A stretch of DNA of 64,000 bases, from assembly GCA_036940085.1 (NCBI GenBank), contig JALLBK010000105.1, positions 16,946 through 80,945 on the forward strand. The letters are read 5' to 3'. The notes beneath the pieces are model-generated. The model did not search any database, was not told the origin of the DNA, and saw only the letters and a list, made by a program, of their open reading frames with translations. This document shows, piece after piece, positions 45,581 through 57,546 of the stretch. The DNA comes from Discostella pseudostelligera. Taxonomy: Eukaryota; Bacillariophyta; Thalassiosirophyceae; Thalassiosirales; Thalassiosiraceae. The position numbers and the translations under genes were made by a program. Within the stretch, counting starts at the first letter, position 1. Every line of letters begins with the position of its first letter.

Positions 45581-45789
45581 AGCATCGACACACACACTCT
45601 CTCTCGTTGGATGGTATTGAAATAGATTTGAGTCAACTTTAATGCGTGTGATATGCGTTTTTGTTTGATTATGATATAAGATATTATGATCGAAGTTCAT
45701 TTACCAGACCATTACACAATGATTTAACCAGATACTTGAATCAACATTATCATCAAAATGCGCTAAATACACTATGCATATAATATTAA

Positions 45790-48700
45790 CTAAAACTCAA
45801 CAACCACTTTGACTGGACGATAGGGTTTGTCGTTTCGATCCTCACTATTATCACGTTTCACCTTCTTCCTACCGTCATAATAAGCATTAATTAATTGTGC
45901 CTCGACTTCATCTGTGGAAACTTGGATGGCTGTTCCAGACGATATTGAGGAAGCGTCATTGTCGTTTTCGGAGGAGGACGATGGTGTGTCTTCATCTACT
46001 ATAGAAGCTATGTTGATGGATGCTTCTTCTCCTCCTCCGCCTCCAGCACCACCACCTTCGGCAAGTGCACCCTCATTTACATCATTGGTACTTCCACCCT
46101 CTAGTGTCGTAGCAGCAAATGATGCCATGGCATCCTCGTTTTCTTCATCATTATTTATACTACTACCCTGTGACATGGCAGCAGATGCGGATATTGATGC
46201 CTCCTCCTCCTCCTCATCATCATGATTCATATGGTGTTCAGCAATGGATGATGCCATTGATTCCTCTCCCTCCTCCTGTGCCACTTGCTCGTTGCTGTCT
46301 TGTTCCTCTAGCATCATGTTTGCTTCCTCCACTTCCTCGATATCGTTGTCAGTGTTGCTATTGTTCATTGCTGTGACATAAATCAAATATGCACACACAA
46401 TCGTCAGGCACTGTTCAAACGCAATTTTATCATCGAGAAAGCAAAATGTTCACTCACTCGATTCCGAATTAGTCTCAGCATTGGCCTGGGAAATAGTCAT
46501 GGGGGCGAGTTTCGGTCCGCTCGGATCCGAACAATCCGTTCCAGTTTCAGTAAGTTTCGTATTCACCATATCCAGCAATGGTGTGCTTAAATCGGCCATG
46601 ACATCTCCCGAGAGCTCCCAAATAATCTGATAGAAGAATCGAACATAACAGAGAGAAGATGAGCGAAGAATGGCAATGCCAAGATTTACATATATGAACA
46701 GGATAAGTCTTCTGAGGAACTTACAAATCCCTGTAGATTTTCTTTCAATGCATACTCAGTCTTGAGGCAAATAGAACGCTCATCATCGTAGGACACGAGA
46801 CCGCCATCACTGGTAATTGCATAGGGAGTTGCCGATTGATCGTCCCACATGACAGTCATATCCTCGATTTTATCCATGATATTCTTAGTTGGATTTGAAT
46901 CGAAATTTGTGGCAAAGAGAACGATGATAATGAAAACAGTGAGATGATGCATACAGGACAAAATACTATATATCAGATTGCTGTGACTTACGAAGTATTG
47001 CGGTGTGCCCTCATCAATATTCCAGTTCGAATAATCGGCTCCACCATGGGTGACACCTAACTCTTTTGCTTGCTTGAAGCTCCTGCCGTAGAAGGCGAGA
47101 CCGATGTTCAACTTGTCTTGTGGAGCGCCCCTGGTCACCCAACTCTTGACACATCCATCCACACTCCATCCTGGTTCGGGATCGTTGGGTCCATCATAGA
47201 GAGGAGAGTTTACTCCGGTGGTGGTATCCCAGGACCCATGGAAATCTGCATACATTATTCGATCAAAGACAAGAATGAGTTATTCGACGACAAGGATAGG
47301 GCAGCTCTTGCAATAGATTCATCACAACGAAGGACCTACCATACGTCATCAAGTTAAACTCTGTCAAATACTCAGCGACCGTTTCAACCTCAATGTTGTT
47401 TATGTTGCTTGTACTACACGGTAAGGCAGCGGTAAGGCCGTAAGATCGACCATTCGCCTCACCCAAAGCATCAAGCTCTTGTCGAATATCATGCAGGAGC
47501 AGGCTGTAATTCTCCTTATCGGCGGGTGTGCCCATGTGATCGGCATATCCTGGATATTCCCAGTCAATATCGATACCGTCAAAGTTGTAATCTTCGACTA
47601 GTTTCCTAGAGAACGAGTACGAAAACATGTCCCAAATTAGTTGCATTCATGAACACATCAATAACGAGTACGAATTCATCCAACGCCATGGATATCTCAC
47701 CTGCAGTTCTCTGCAAACTTTTTCCTGCTGGTAGGGTTGGCCGACATGGCAGGGAAAGCACCACTGAAAAGAGAGGAAAAGCATGATGACAATGTGAGAT
47801 GAACAACGGATGACTGAAACACCTGATATAAGACATACCTTAACGTCCAACCACCAATACTAGGATAAATCTCCTTTCCGGCATCATGCGCTAGTGAAAT
47901 TAATCCCGTCCCCTCGATATGGTACGAACAGGCTGTTTCTCCAGGATAATTCCATGAGCATTGACATTTTGGTGCACCGGCTTGACAGGATCCACCAGCA
48001 GCTTGATCGAGATCTCCAAAGAGGAGTAGTGCCTGCAGAGGAGAAGGTTGGTGTTGTGTGACGAGAAGATGTTGAGACAAGGAACTGGTTTGCCAAAGCA
48101 AGTATGCCATAATGTATATTTATACTACTCACATCAGCATAGACATCCGTACCCCAAATATTACCATCGACATCGGTTTGGAAAAACGCAAAATTAAGAC
48201 GTGTCAGTTTGTTCAAATTCATATTAGATGGCTTGGCCAATTGATTGCGATCGTAGATTTGCCAACTCGCTGTGTTGTTGTTTTTGGGCAACGAACAAAA
48301 AAATAAAAAGGATAGTTATGAGAGATGTTCATTACGGACAACTATTACAAAATTGTTGTGGAAGATGAGGTTGCTGAACAACAAATTACCATAGTATCCT
48401 TATTTGTTTCGAGATGTTGTTGCAAGGGGAGGAGAGTTGTGAGTTTATGAAAGGTGAGTGAGCATTGCATTATTTGGATTGGGAGATGCTCTCATCCGCA
48501 CCTTCTTCTACTACTTCACTTACCAATAATGTGTTTGTCACCACCATTAATATTGACACTCCCACTCCCACCACTACTAGTACTACTGCTGAGTTGCTGC
48601 GGTTTCGGCTTCTTTTTTCTCCCACCACCCCCACCCCCATTCTCATTGTCAGAGTTCGATGAATCGCTATTCGGTTCCAATATTGTCGTTACGGGACAAT

Positions 48701-49060
48701 CGATATCGATGAAACACCATTGGCCGGCGGGGCATTCCTCGTTCATTCCCTGAGACGTACAAACGACAACAAATAATAATGAAGAACAGAGGGGGGGGGG
48801 TGAGTAATAGAATAATAACGAGACAAAGTAAAAAAGTAGAGCTGCAGAACTCTAACTCTAGCGAGAAATACACTTACCCCAGGACAAGGCGTACCACACT
48901 CCAATGCATGATTGTAGCTGGTACCACAAACATTTTGCATCAATGTTCCGCCGGATTCGCCATTGCTGCTGGACGCAGAAGCGGCGAGGAGGAGGAGAGA
49001 AAGGGATGTTGCAGCCGACGGCGATGACGACGACGGATTCAGTGATTTTCGTTTGTTCAT
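45790..49060 (-). CDS. Secreted GH18 chitinase, eleven exons including a 9-nt micro-exon
   Basis: Exons are 49060-48878, 48749-48524, 48398-48390, 48269-48133, 48032-47839, 47763-47701, 47605-47340, 47245-46992, 46883-46725, 46626-46458 and 46370-45790; 746 aa. A signal peptide ([13 protein letters not shown]) precedes a Cys-rich putative chitin-binding module ([28 protein letters not shown]). The GH18 barrel starts at [14 protein letters not shown], where GYY comes from the micro-exon. The catalytic DGIDIDWEY motif is at residues 280-287 with Glu287 as acid/base. [21 protein letters not shown] and [11 protein letters not shown] are the later family blocks. The C-terminus is a long acidic low-complexity region ending in a basic segment. 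Chitinases suit Thalassiosirales-type diatoms, which make chitin fibrils; remodelling or defence are alternatives. Confidence 0.9.
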
Positions 49061-49481
49061 TCTGTATTATTATTTGATAGAGGTGTAATAAAATGTACTC
49101 TCTCGAGATAAGAGCTGGCGGTTTGACACTCTGCCATCCGCCATGGTCATGGTCCAATCCGGCGGCGGCGGTGAATGGCGGTGCACTGCGCGTGGTCATT
49201 TTGTGTCGACAGGGTGTGGGAGGGCTGTATTGTTTGGAATCACTCACTTTGGGCTTATGTCTAGAATTCATCTCCCGTTTTGGTTGGACACTTCCTCGAT
49301 TAGGTGGACACTTCATGGATATATTTTCTACTGCTGCTCTTCATGTAGGAACTGGTATTTTATCTTGCAACCACCCATCAACCATGCAACCTCCTGCGTC
49401 ACAAAAAGTGGAAGAACCATGGGAGCCGTCGGAAGACGATGAATCCAGTACATGTCCGCATCAGCAGCTACTACGTGAACC
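49061..49481. other. Divergent promoter region between chitinase and MnmG
   Basis: 421 bp between the two start codons. I see no E2F-like site, G-box or repeat here, unlike several other promoters in the window. A GGATTAGGTGGACACTTC-like duplication (GGACACTTCCTCGATTAG then GGACACTTCATGG, about 49287-49318) is the only visible structure. Confidence 0.35.
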
Positions 49482-52167
49482 ATGAAGGTATCTGCATCAA
49501 GAAATAATCGATGTTATGAAATAATAATACTCTTCGTCATGATGAAATGCAGTATCGCAACGAGATTGACTTCGGCCTTCCAACATTCTGTAGGGGGAGT
49601 CGGCGTCGGTACATCGCTTCGACAACGACATGTCAATAAAAGTGGAATCCTCCTCCCATCATTATCGTTCACCTCTTCAACATCCACATCTGCCCACAAA
49701 CTATCCTCCTCCTACGATGTCATCGTCATCGGAGGCGGACACGCTGGCACCGAAGCTGCCACGGCCTCTGCCCGCACTGGCGCACGCACTCTCCTCATTA
49801 CACAAAACAAATCGACCCTTGGTGAATTATCCTGCAATCCATCCGTTGGTGGGATCGGTAAAGGACATTTAGTACGTGAAATTGATGCATTAAATGGAGT
49901 GATGGGTAGTGTGGCTGATGAAAGTGGGATACATTTTCGAATGTTGAATCGAAGAAAAGGTCCGGCGGTAAGAGGACCGAGGGCACAGATGGATAGAGAT
50001 CTGTATAAGATGAATATGCAACGATATTTGGGTGTATCAAATACTGATGGGGATGATGGCGAAATGTTCTATGGTGTGGAAAATCTGGAGATATTGGAAG
50101 CATCAGCGGAAGATCTACTGCTCGAGGAGGGGGTGGGGATTGAGACGCTGGCACCATTGGCAGATCCTGCTGATGTTGATGATAGTAATATTGACTCCAG
50201 TGCTACAGGCAGTCAAACGAACAAGAATGAAAGAATCCGTTTGGAAAAGGCCAAGGAATTATCCTCCGCCAAGGCCAATGTATCCCATCGACGAGCACGT
50301 ATCCGTGGTGTTGTGGCTATTCATACCACTACCAAAGAACGGATGGAAATTGAATCTACTACAGTGGTGCTTACCACGGGAACATTTCTACGGGGTGTGC
50401 TTATGATTGGTCATGAACGATATAGTGGGGGAAGACATTTACGTGATTCCGAGGAGGTGGAACCACCCAGTGTTGGATTGGCCTTGACGCTCGAGAGGTT
50501 TGGTTTTCCATTGGGTAGACTCAAGACTGGCACACCGGCACGGTTGGATGGGCGGACTATCAACTGGGAGGCATGTCTCATCCAACCAAGTGAACGACCG
50601 GCCTTACCATTTTCTCACCTTCGACAATCGCGTGGAGAGCAGCCACCCCTTGCGGCAAGTGGACAATTAATCGACTGTTATCAAACGGCTACCAATGAGG
50701 AGACGCACAAGTTGGTCACTGATTATGCTCACTTGTTACCACAATATGATGGGATGGATGGAAAGGGAAATGGACCACGTTATTGCCCTAGTATATATAA
50801 GAAGGTGGAACGGTTTGCCGAACGATCGAGTCATAACTCTTTCTTGGAACCGGAGGGGCTGAACTCACATATTGTCTACCCAAATGGAATGTCTGGTCCG
50901 TGTAAGTTACCATTGCTTGGAATGTCAAACACTTTTTGCGACCATGATTCTATGAAAGTGATTCTGATTAGCTTCTGATTCTGTACTCTCTTAACCAATT
51001 GAAGATCCTGAAGAAATTCAGCTGCAAATTTTTCGTACCATGAAGGGCTTGGAGAAGGTGGAAATTGTCCGACCTGGTTATGATGTAGAGTATGGTGAGT
51101 AGTTCCTTCTTCAATGCCTGAATTGTTTCATTCGGTTGGGTACACTCATCTCTTTTTACCGTCATCATCTCGCAGATTTCGTCAACCCACAAGTCCTCAC
51201 GCACACACTCGAAGCAAAATCAATCGCCGGGCTATACCTCGCTGGTCAAATCTGTGGCACTACTGGATACGAAGAGGCTGCAGCACAGGGAATAATTGCC
51301 GGTGCCAATGCTGGTCGTGCTGCGGGCGCTGCGTACCGGGGTGAGAAAGCTCCTGTGCCCTTTGTTTTGGGTAGGGATGAGGCTTACATCGGAGTACTCA
51401 TTGATGACTTGGTGACAAAGGGGACGCTGGAACCTTATCGAATGTTCACGTCGAGGGCAGAATACAGAATTAGCCTACGAGCAGACAATGCTGATCTAAG
51501 ATTGACGAGGAAGGGAGCAGAGCATGGCTTAGTGACTGATCCCGAACGGCTGGCAGCATTGGATATGCGTCAGGAGTTGATTGCAAGCAATGTGGAACGA
51601 TTGCGTAATTTCAAGCTCTATGTCACTGATTGGGCCGAAAGAGGTGGCAATGACTTGATGGGTGGCGCTGCCGCGTATAGAACAGGAAGAGAGAGTAATA
51701 AGAAGAGTGCGGAAGAAGTCCTTGGCATGCCCAACGTATCGTTGAAGATGGTGGAACAAATTATGGCCGATGTCTTTGTGGAGGAACAAAGTGCAAAATT
51801 ATCAACAGTGGATGGGGAACCAAATGAACATGACTCAGCTACAAAGTTGAATCCTACCCCGTCGTCTGTATACGACACGGTTGAGGCATCAGTAAAATAC
51901 AAATCCTACGTCGTGAGACAAGAGAAGGATATTGAAAGTTGGCGCAAAGCTCAGGGAGTTAAGATTCCACCGTACATTGTTTACGATCATGATGTCATGC
52001 CAACCTTTAGCAAGGAAGAGATTGAAAAATTGGATAGATTTCGGCCGGCAACTTTCGCAGAAGCATCCCAAATAAGTGGATTGACGCCTCAGTGTTTGGT
52101 ATACTTGTATCATCATGTAATGAAGTTGAATAAGGAGAGGAGGAGAGAGAAGTCTGAAGTCGTCTAA
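49482..52167 (+). CDS. mnmG: tRNA uridine 5-carboxymethylaminomethyl modification enzyme MnmG (GidA), three exons
   Basis: Exons are 49482-50901, 51005-51094 and 51176-52167; 833 aa. MnmG with MnmE modifies the wobble uridine (U34) of organellar tRNAs using FAD and a methylene-folate. The FAD fold is [14 protein letters not shown] (about residue 80). MnmG blocks follow: [65 protein letters not shown] and [17 protein letters not shown]. The C-terminal tRNA-binding domain ends near [10 protein letters not shown]. Intron-spanning Y|PEEIQL and EY|DFVNPQ confirm the junctions. The family is usually about 630 aa; the excess is an N-terminal presequence with [10 protein letters not shown] (possibly plastid via ASAF, or mitochondrial) and an Asp/Ser-rich insert near residue 230. 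Confidence 0.94.
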
Positions 52168-52261
52168 AAGTAATGGAGACAATTTTGCTTAGACACTATT
52201 GTCGATCATCATGCATATGCTTTCAATCGTCTAATATCTTTCACCGCAGCTTGCCCATAAT

Positions 52262-53410
52262 TTAAGTGCTTTTGACCTTTCTGTTTTTGTTGTGCACCTT
52301 GTAATCATTCAAGAAGGGTGCTGCCACCGTGAAGAGCTCCGTGAAGAAGTTGTACGGGATGAAGAATGTGCCAATACGAGTACCCTACAAACCAGATATG
52401 AAACGTCAAGTATGAGTGTACTGATAAAATACAGCATTGAGAAATTGACTTGGAAGCTCTTACCCACGCCATGCCTCCCAAATCCCTCAAAGCGCAGCAT
52501 CCAATACTTCTCAAAATCTCATTTGGCAACATTTCCGGTCCCACTGCGCTCTTTTGTGCTTGTTCCATCAACTCAATCTTGTGATCCACCTGTATTGATC
52601 AGGTTATCACATGAAAGGAATGGTGAGCACCCGAACAACACAAATCAATTTTTCAATTCCTACAATGCAAAATAATAATAGTCTCACCTTCTCATAAAAG
52701 TTACTTGCCACCGGAGACGGATGCACTGCACAAACATCAATCCCCAACGACTTTACCTCAATATGAAGTGAACATGCCAATTGACTCACAAATGCCTTCG
52801 TGGCCGCATAACTTGCCGCAAATGGTGTGGGTATAAACCCCGCCACCGACGAGGTAAAGACAATACATCCACGTAGTTGTTTCGACACTAGTATTTGCAA
52901 GAAGTGATGGGCAATTGCAAAGCTAGCCGTGGCATTGCATTCCACATTGCTTAGCAATTTGGGCAATGGCGTTTGGTCGACAAATCCAGTAACAATAAAT
53001 CCAGCATTATTGAATATGCATTGGATGGTAATGTCTTTCGTGGCCTTGTCAATTTGTTCAAGATAATTGGAGCCAGGATTAAACGCACATCCCACTGCAC
53101 GGAATTCAAGCTTCGGGTACTCCTTTCGTAATTGTGCAACGGTGTTTTTCAAATGTTCATCGTCTAATGAGACTAGTACGACATTGAGTCCCTGACTTGC
53201 CAGTTTGAAGGCTAGGGCCTTGCCAATGCCACTGCCACTACCTGTTACGAGTGCCCACGTGGCATTGTTGTATCGCTTCTTTAGGTTGGGGATAGGACGG
53301 AGACAGGACATGTAGATTTGTGGAAGGAGGTAGGCAAGGAGCCAGAAGGCCGTGGGGAAGGCCAAGGCGCGGAGGAGGTAGGTGGCGATGGTGTCGGTGA
53401 AGGCCGTCAT
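52262..53410 (-). CDS. HSD17B12-like short-chain dehydrogenase (very-long-chain 3-ketoacyl-CoA reductase type), three exons
   Basis: Exons are 53410-52688, 52589-52464 and 52384-52262; 323 aa, close to the 310-330 aa of this family. An N-terminal membrane helix (AFPTAFWLLAYLLPQIYM) anchors it, probably in the ER. SDR motifs are complete: TGSGSGIG (cofactor, residues 56-63), the NNAG motif, FTSSVAG (catalytic Ser) and SYAATKAF (Tyr-xxx-Lys). The C-terminal exons add the membrane-proximal part (IGTFFIPYNFFTELF) and a basic end (KNRKVKS). Family members reduce 3-ketoacyl-CoA during fatty-acid elongation or act on steroids, and the substrate cannot be fixed from sequence. The stop is only about 95 bp from the MnmG stop, so the genes converge tightly. 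Confidence 0.85.
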
Positions 53411-53427
53411 GGTTCAGGTGGATTTTT

Positions 53428-54129
53428 GTGTGGCGGGTGGCGGCGTCATTGTTGCCGCAAGATCTTTATCAAAATGGCGGGAAAAGCAGTACCCCCCAAG
53501 CCCACCGCCCATTCTTCCTTCTCTCACTTACAATCGTGGCAATCATCTTTCTCAATACCGGAAGTGCCTTCATCCCATCATCCCTTCGCATCGTATCTGC
53601 CACCACGATGACGACGACCACTACCGGTACCGGCGGTGCCAATACCGCCACACACACATCGAAAACGTCGCTCCTCGCGGAAGTCGACGGAGGACTTGGC
53701 GGTAGTAGCAACAGCAACGATGATGAAAATCACGAAACATATGAAAATCACGATGAAGTCCATCAACCTCTACAATTGCCCGAGGCTACCAACGATCCAT
53801 CGATTCCATCCATCAAATTAGGCGGTACGTGTTATGTGCATTATTTACTTTTTCATTTACTAATTAACATTCAGCCCCATTAAGTAAACATGCATATTCG
53901 AATGACATATTTTACCGCAGAAAGCATACGATTTGAGGAAATGGGACCAGTCATTATCAATGCCGACGGTACCACACGACGGATTGACAATTGGGATCAA
54001 ATGACAAAAAGTGAACAAGAGGTGGCATGGCGACGAATTGCCAAGAGGAATGAAGAACGACGAAAGGCATTGTTGGAAGAACAGCAACAAAAACAACAAT
54101 ATCTTAAGCTGGATGAAAATGAAGGGTGA
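53428..54129 (+). CDS. Plastid-targeted orphan protein, two exons
   Basis: Exons 53428-53824 and 53921-54129 join with phase 1 to give 201 aa. A hydrophobic signal (FFLLSLTIVAIIFLN) ends in TGSAFIP, an ASAF-like plastid motif, but about 28 residues precede it. The start is thus unusual or the true Met is elsewhere. A Thr/Ser/Asp-rich transit region follows. The conserved-looking part is the second exon: SIRFEEMGPVIINADGT, RRIDNWDQMTKSEQEVAWRR and a Lys/Glu/Gln-rich helical tail. I know of similar short NW..MT..E motifs in small plastid proteins of algae but cannot name a family. It is divergent from the SDR gene and only 17 bp separate the two start codons. Confidence 0.65.
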
Positions 54130-54630
54130 GAATGGAACCTTGCGGCATCACTGAGCTGCATCGGGGTTGAGTGGAGAGTGGAGGGTGTGTAAGATTGCTT
54201 TCAGCGTANAGAGTAGATACAATCACACTCTTATTACAACGAAAGTGTTATAACATAAGATCCTTATCACTATGTTTGGCTGCCCTTATAATGAATGTAT
54301 TACAAGTTATCTGTTTTATTGGTAATGATATTCCACAAGAAAATTATCATCTCATCTTGGTCTCTAGTTCGATGTCGATTGGGCTGTTCGTGTTGATTGC
54401 GTCTGTGGTCTGTGCATCGACGGTTGTGTCGCTTCCACGTGGATGTTCTCTTCTTTCGAGCTCTCTCAGATCTTCCACCTTCCACCTCATCACTTCGCTT
54501 CACTCCACCTCCACTTCCACTTCCACCACTTTTATTTCCAATTTCCACAATATCCAACACTCCTACACCAACATCCGATCCGATCTCAACATTATCGCTT
54601 CAACACCTGCACCGAATATAGAACAACAGA
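54130..54630. other. Intergenic region with a single N at 54209
   Basis: 501 bp upstream of ClpS. It contains one ambiguous base (N at 54209) without an obvious flanking duplication, and a CCACGTGGA box at about 54436-54444, roughly 190 bp before the ClpS start. No gene is supported. Confidence 0.45.
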
Positions 54631-55176
54631 ATGCAGATCGCGACACTACTTTTAGCTTTGGCCGTATGTCTGAACGAGGCTTTGGCGTTCTCGCCAGTGG
54701 TCCAGAGAGCACATCACATGCCCCTCGGCATCCGTCGTCAACAAACAGCTACTCCCTCCGCGACAGTAGTGCTTCGCATGTCCGACTCTGGCGGGGGTGG
54801 TGGAGGTGGGATGGAGAAACAAAAAAGCAAAAAGCAGAGCCTCGGCACAGCCCTCATTGATAAGACGGAAACACAAATGCAAGAAGATGAAGTACCCGAG
54901 GAACAGTGGCGAGTTGTTTTACATAACGACGAGGTGCACACATTCAACTATGTGATTCGAAGTTTACAAAAGGTCATGGGGACGCTCGATAAAAAGAAAG
55001 CGTTTGATATATGCACTGTGACGCATGGGCAGGGTCAGGCTACGGTCACAACGTGCTGGAAAGAGCAGGCGATGAAGTATTGTCTGGGATTGCAGAGGCA
55101 GGGTTTGACGGCGAGTATTGCTCCAGAGTCGAAGTTTGAGGGTGGGGGTGGTGGAGGAGGACCCGAATCTGGGTAG
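54631..55176 (+). CDS. clpS: Plastid ClpS, N-end adaptor of the Clp protease
   Basis: Single exon, 181 aa. ClpS delivers substrates with destabilising N-termini to the Clp chaperone-protease. The N-terminus is a plastid bipartite signal: MQIATLLLALAVCLNEA followed by LAF|SPV, then a transit region ending near VVLRM. A Gly/Lys-rich linker leads to the ClpS core (about residues 92-170): WRVVLHNDEVHTFNYVI, with the Asn-Asp-Glu substrate pocket, followed by the His of VTHGQGQATV and LGLQRQGLTASIAP. The C-terminus is a Gly run. Plastid location agrees with the plastid ClpC/ClpP system of red-lineage algae. Confidence 0.92.
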   Translation: MQIATLLLALAVCLNEALAFSPVVQRAHHMPLGIRRQQTATPSATVVLRMSDSGGGGGGGMEKQKSKKQSLGTALIDKTETQMQEDEVPEEQWRVVLHNDEVHTFNYVIRSLQKVMGTLDKKKAFDICTVTHGQGQATVTTCWKEQAMKYCLGLQRQGLTASIAPESKFEGGGGGGGPESG

Positions 55177-55362
55177 ATAGTTAGCGCAACAACAAATATG
55201 GAAAAATATGATTCCTTGAGATTGCCATTTTACGAGAGAACGCAGGGTCTTCGACAGTGAATATGGTATGAACTAATTGGTACTCTAGCTTGAAACGGTA
55301 ATCATGCAAAATTAAACATTATTCTTCCTATCAACTCGATACTTCATCTCCAACATAGATAA

Positions 55363-57056
55363 TTACTTGCGCCTATCAACAACTACCAAATCATTGGAGA
55401 ACACAGGCTGAGTCTTTGTAAAATCATCCATTGACGCCTTCCAGTCCGCGGCGCCCATGTTCTTCCAGCTACCAGAAACAGCACTGGCAACATTTCCACC
55501 GCCGCCTCCACTTCCACCTTCGGTCTTCCTTTCCCGTGGTGCCGGACGAGATCCCTCCTCTTGCTCCTTGGATATCATGGAGAGAGAGATGCGTCCCGCG
55601 CCCTGATCAATACCCCTCACGCGGACTTGGACCTTATCACCAATGGACACCACATCGGACACCGATCCAGTCCTGCCCTCAGCCAATGCAGAAATGTGCA
55701 CAAGTCCATCCAACTCACCCTCAAATCCTTCACCAAGTTGAGCAGTGTCGAAACGGACAAAGGCTCCAAAATCAAGGGAGGAAACAACCTCTCCTTCGAC
55801 AAACTTAGAGTCATCATATCCCTTCTCCACAAGGGCACTGAGAGCAGCGGTTTGAGCCGCCTGGTCACCACCCGATCGCTGTGGCCTCTCACGACGTTTG
55901 GTAGGACGACCAGCAGACTTACCCTCGGCAGCCTTAGCCTCCGCCTCGGCCGAGCGCATGGTTACGGCAATTTGGTTCTTGTCCGTATCAACCGAAATGA
56001 CGCGAACCGTAACTTCCTGACCCTGCTTCAACACGTCCCCAACGTTGGCAACGAATTCATCGGATACACGAGAAACATGTAGGAGAGCATCGGATTTGGC
56101 ACCAATGTCAAGGAAGGCACCGTAGGAAGTGATGCTCTTGACTTTGGCAGTGACCTCTCCGCCAATTTCAAGATCCTTCAATTCCACACGGTTCTGCTTA
56201 TCATCCTTGGAATGCTTGTGGATTCCAGATCCACGTGCGGGACGTTCCACGTTATGTGCCTCCTCGTCCGAAGCAACACCATCTAACGCCACAACTTCGG
56301 TGGGGACCTCCTCAACGGCAGAGTCCGACATGCGGAGGACGAAACCACCAGAGCACATGAAGCATTTGCAGTTAGCGACATGGACACAGGAAGAGCAATG
56401 GCAGTTAGTTGGGTGGGGGGCGCAGGAAGGGCATGCGCATCCACTGGAGTGTGAAGTCTGCAATTGTAACAATAGCGGAACAAATAGACATGAATTGATG
56501 TGTGGAAACTTAATCGACATTCCTTCAATCAGGTAACGTAGAAACAAAGTAACTCACCGATTTGTTAATGGAGACGGATGATCTGCTGGCAACAGAGTTG
56601 GCAACGCCCCGAGAGAAGGCAGTGGAGAATGCTGTAATTGGTTTCGTTTTCGTCAAGGGAAATTTCGAGCAACGATAATAATTTATGTGAGAATTGAGAA
56701 CACAACGTAGTATGGGGGATACGAGGCAGCAGCCTACACAACAGCAACGTGGGAGAAACAGTACCACGTAAAATCCCGCATAGGCTCAGTACATAACATG
56801 TATTGCATATGAAAGAATAAATTCCGCATAGGTGGGCCGAAATCGGTGGCCTCGGCAGTTAGTGCACCACCGTAACCGTAACCGTGCCCGTACCCATCAC
56901 TCCCCGCATCCAGCCGGCAACAGCCGACGACTCGCACCCCAGCTCCCAATTCGTTCCACCACCGACAAAATCGAACTAATACAACTCACCCGAGGCTTCG
57001 AGCGGGGCGCTGGCCAAATACAATGCAGAGACGATGGTGGCGGCGGTGAACTTCAT
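55363..57056 (-). CDS. Plastid S1-domain RNA-binding protein, three exons
   Basis: Exons are 57056-56990, 56631-56558 and 56457-55363; 411 aa. The first intron is long (358 nt). The spliced N-terminus reads MKFTAATIVSALYLASAPLE then ASAFST, a perfect plastid motif formed across intron 1. A Cys-rich segment follows (HSSGCACPSCAPHPTNCHCS and KCFMC; ten or more Cys in about 35 residues), then an acidic linker. Two S1 domains are visible: residues about 142-212 (GGEVTAKVKSITSYGAFLDI, ALLHVSRVS) and about 262-342 (VEGEVVSSLDFGAFVRF, GLVHISALA). The C-terminus is Gly-rich and ends in a short conserved-looking tail. It resembles plastid ribosomal protein S1/PSRP-7-type proteins, and a role in plastid translation is inferred. 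Its 5' part is duplicated at 58591-59338. Confidence 0.87.
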
Positions 57057-57546
57057 GGTTGTCGGCAAAAAGTGCTATCAATGAAACAACAACAACAAAA
57101 ACGTGGTGTGGGAGAAGACGATGTTGATGATGACGTGCCCTCTCTCACTTCCCGCCACCGCCACCCTTACAACCTGTCCGTCCCCCATATCACCCCAGCC
57201 ACACATTCATCCATTCGGCATACGGCACGGTGATATCTACGTAGAGGAGTATCTAGAGGAGTATCTACAGGATGGAGTTTCTCAGTGCACATCCGACCCG
57301 GCCCATCACTCGATCATCACAACATCATGTAGTGTTGGTATCTACAGGAGGACCATAGAAGAGATAATACAATCCACAACACCATGACCATCACTTGATC
57401 CGCCCCTGCGCCTACAACCGCCATCGCCATCGATGCGAGCCACCTACTTACCATAAAACCGCACCCGCTGCGAGCTCGCCGTTACTGCCATAGTGTATGA
57501 ACTTAAGGGAGAAGCCACTGCGCTGAGAGCATAGTCGTCGTATTGC
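57057..57546. other. Upstream region of the S1-domain gene without a supported gene
   Basis: It includes a TTCCCGCCAC near-match to the E2F-like motif (about 57147-57156) and a small tandem repeat of GAGGAGTATCTA (57242-57270). Open frames here show no recognisable domain. Confidence 0.35.
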
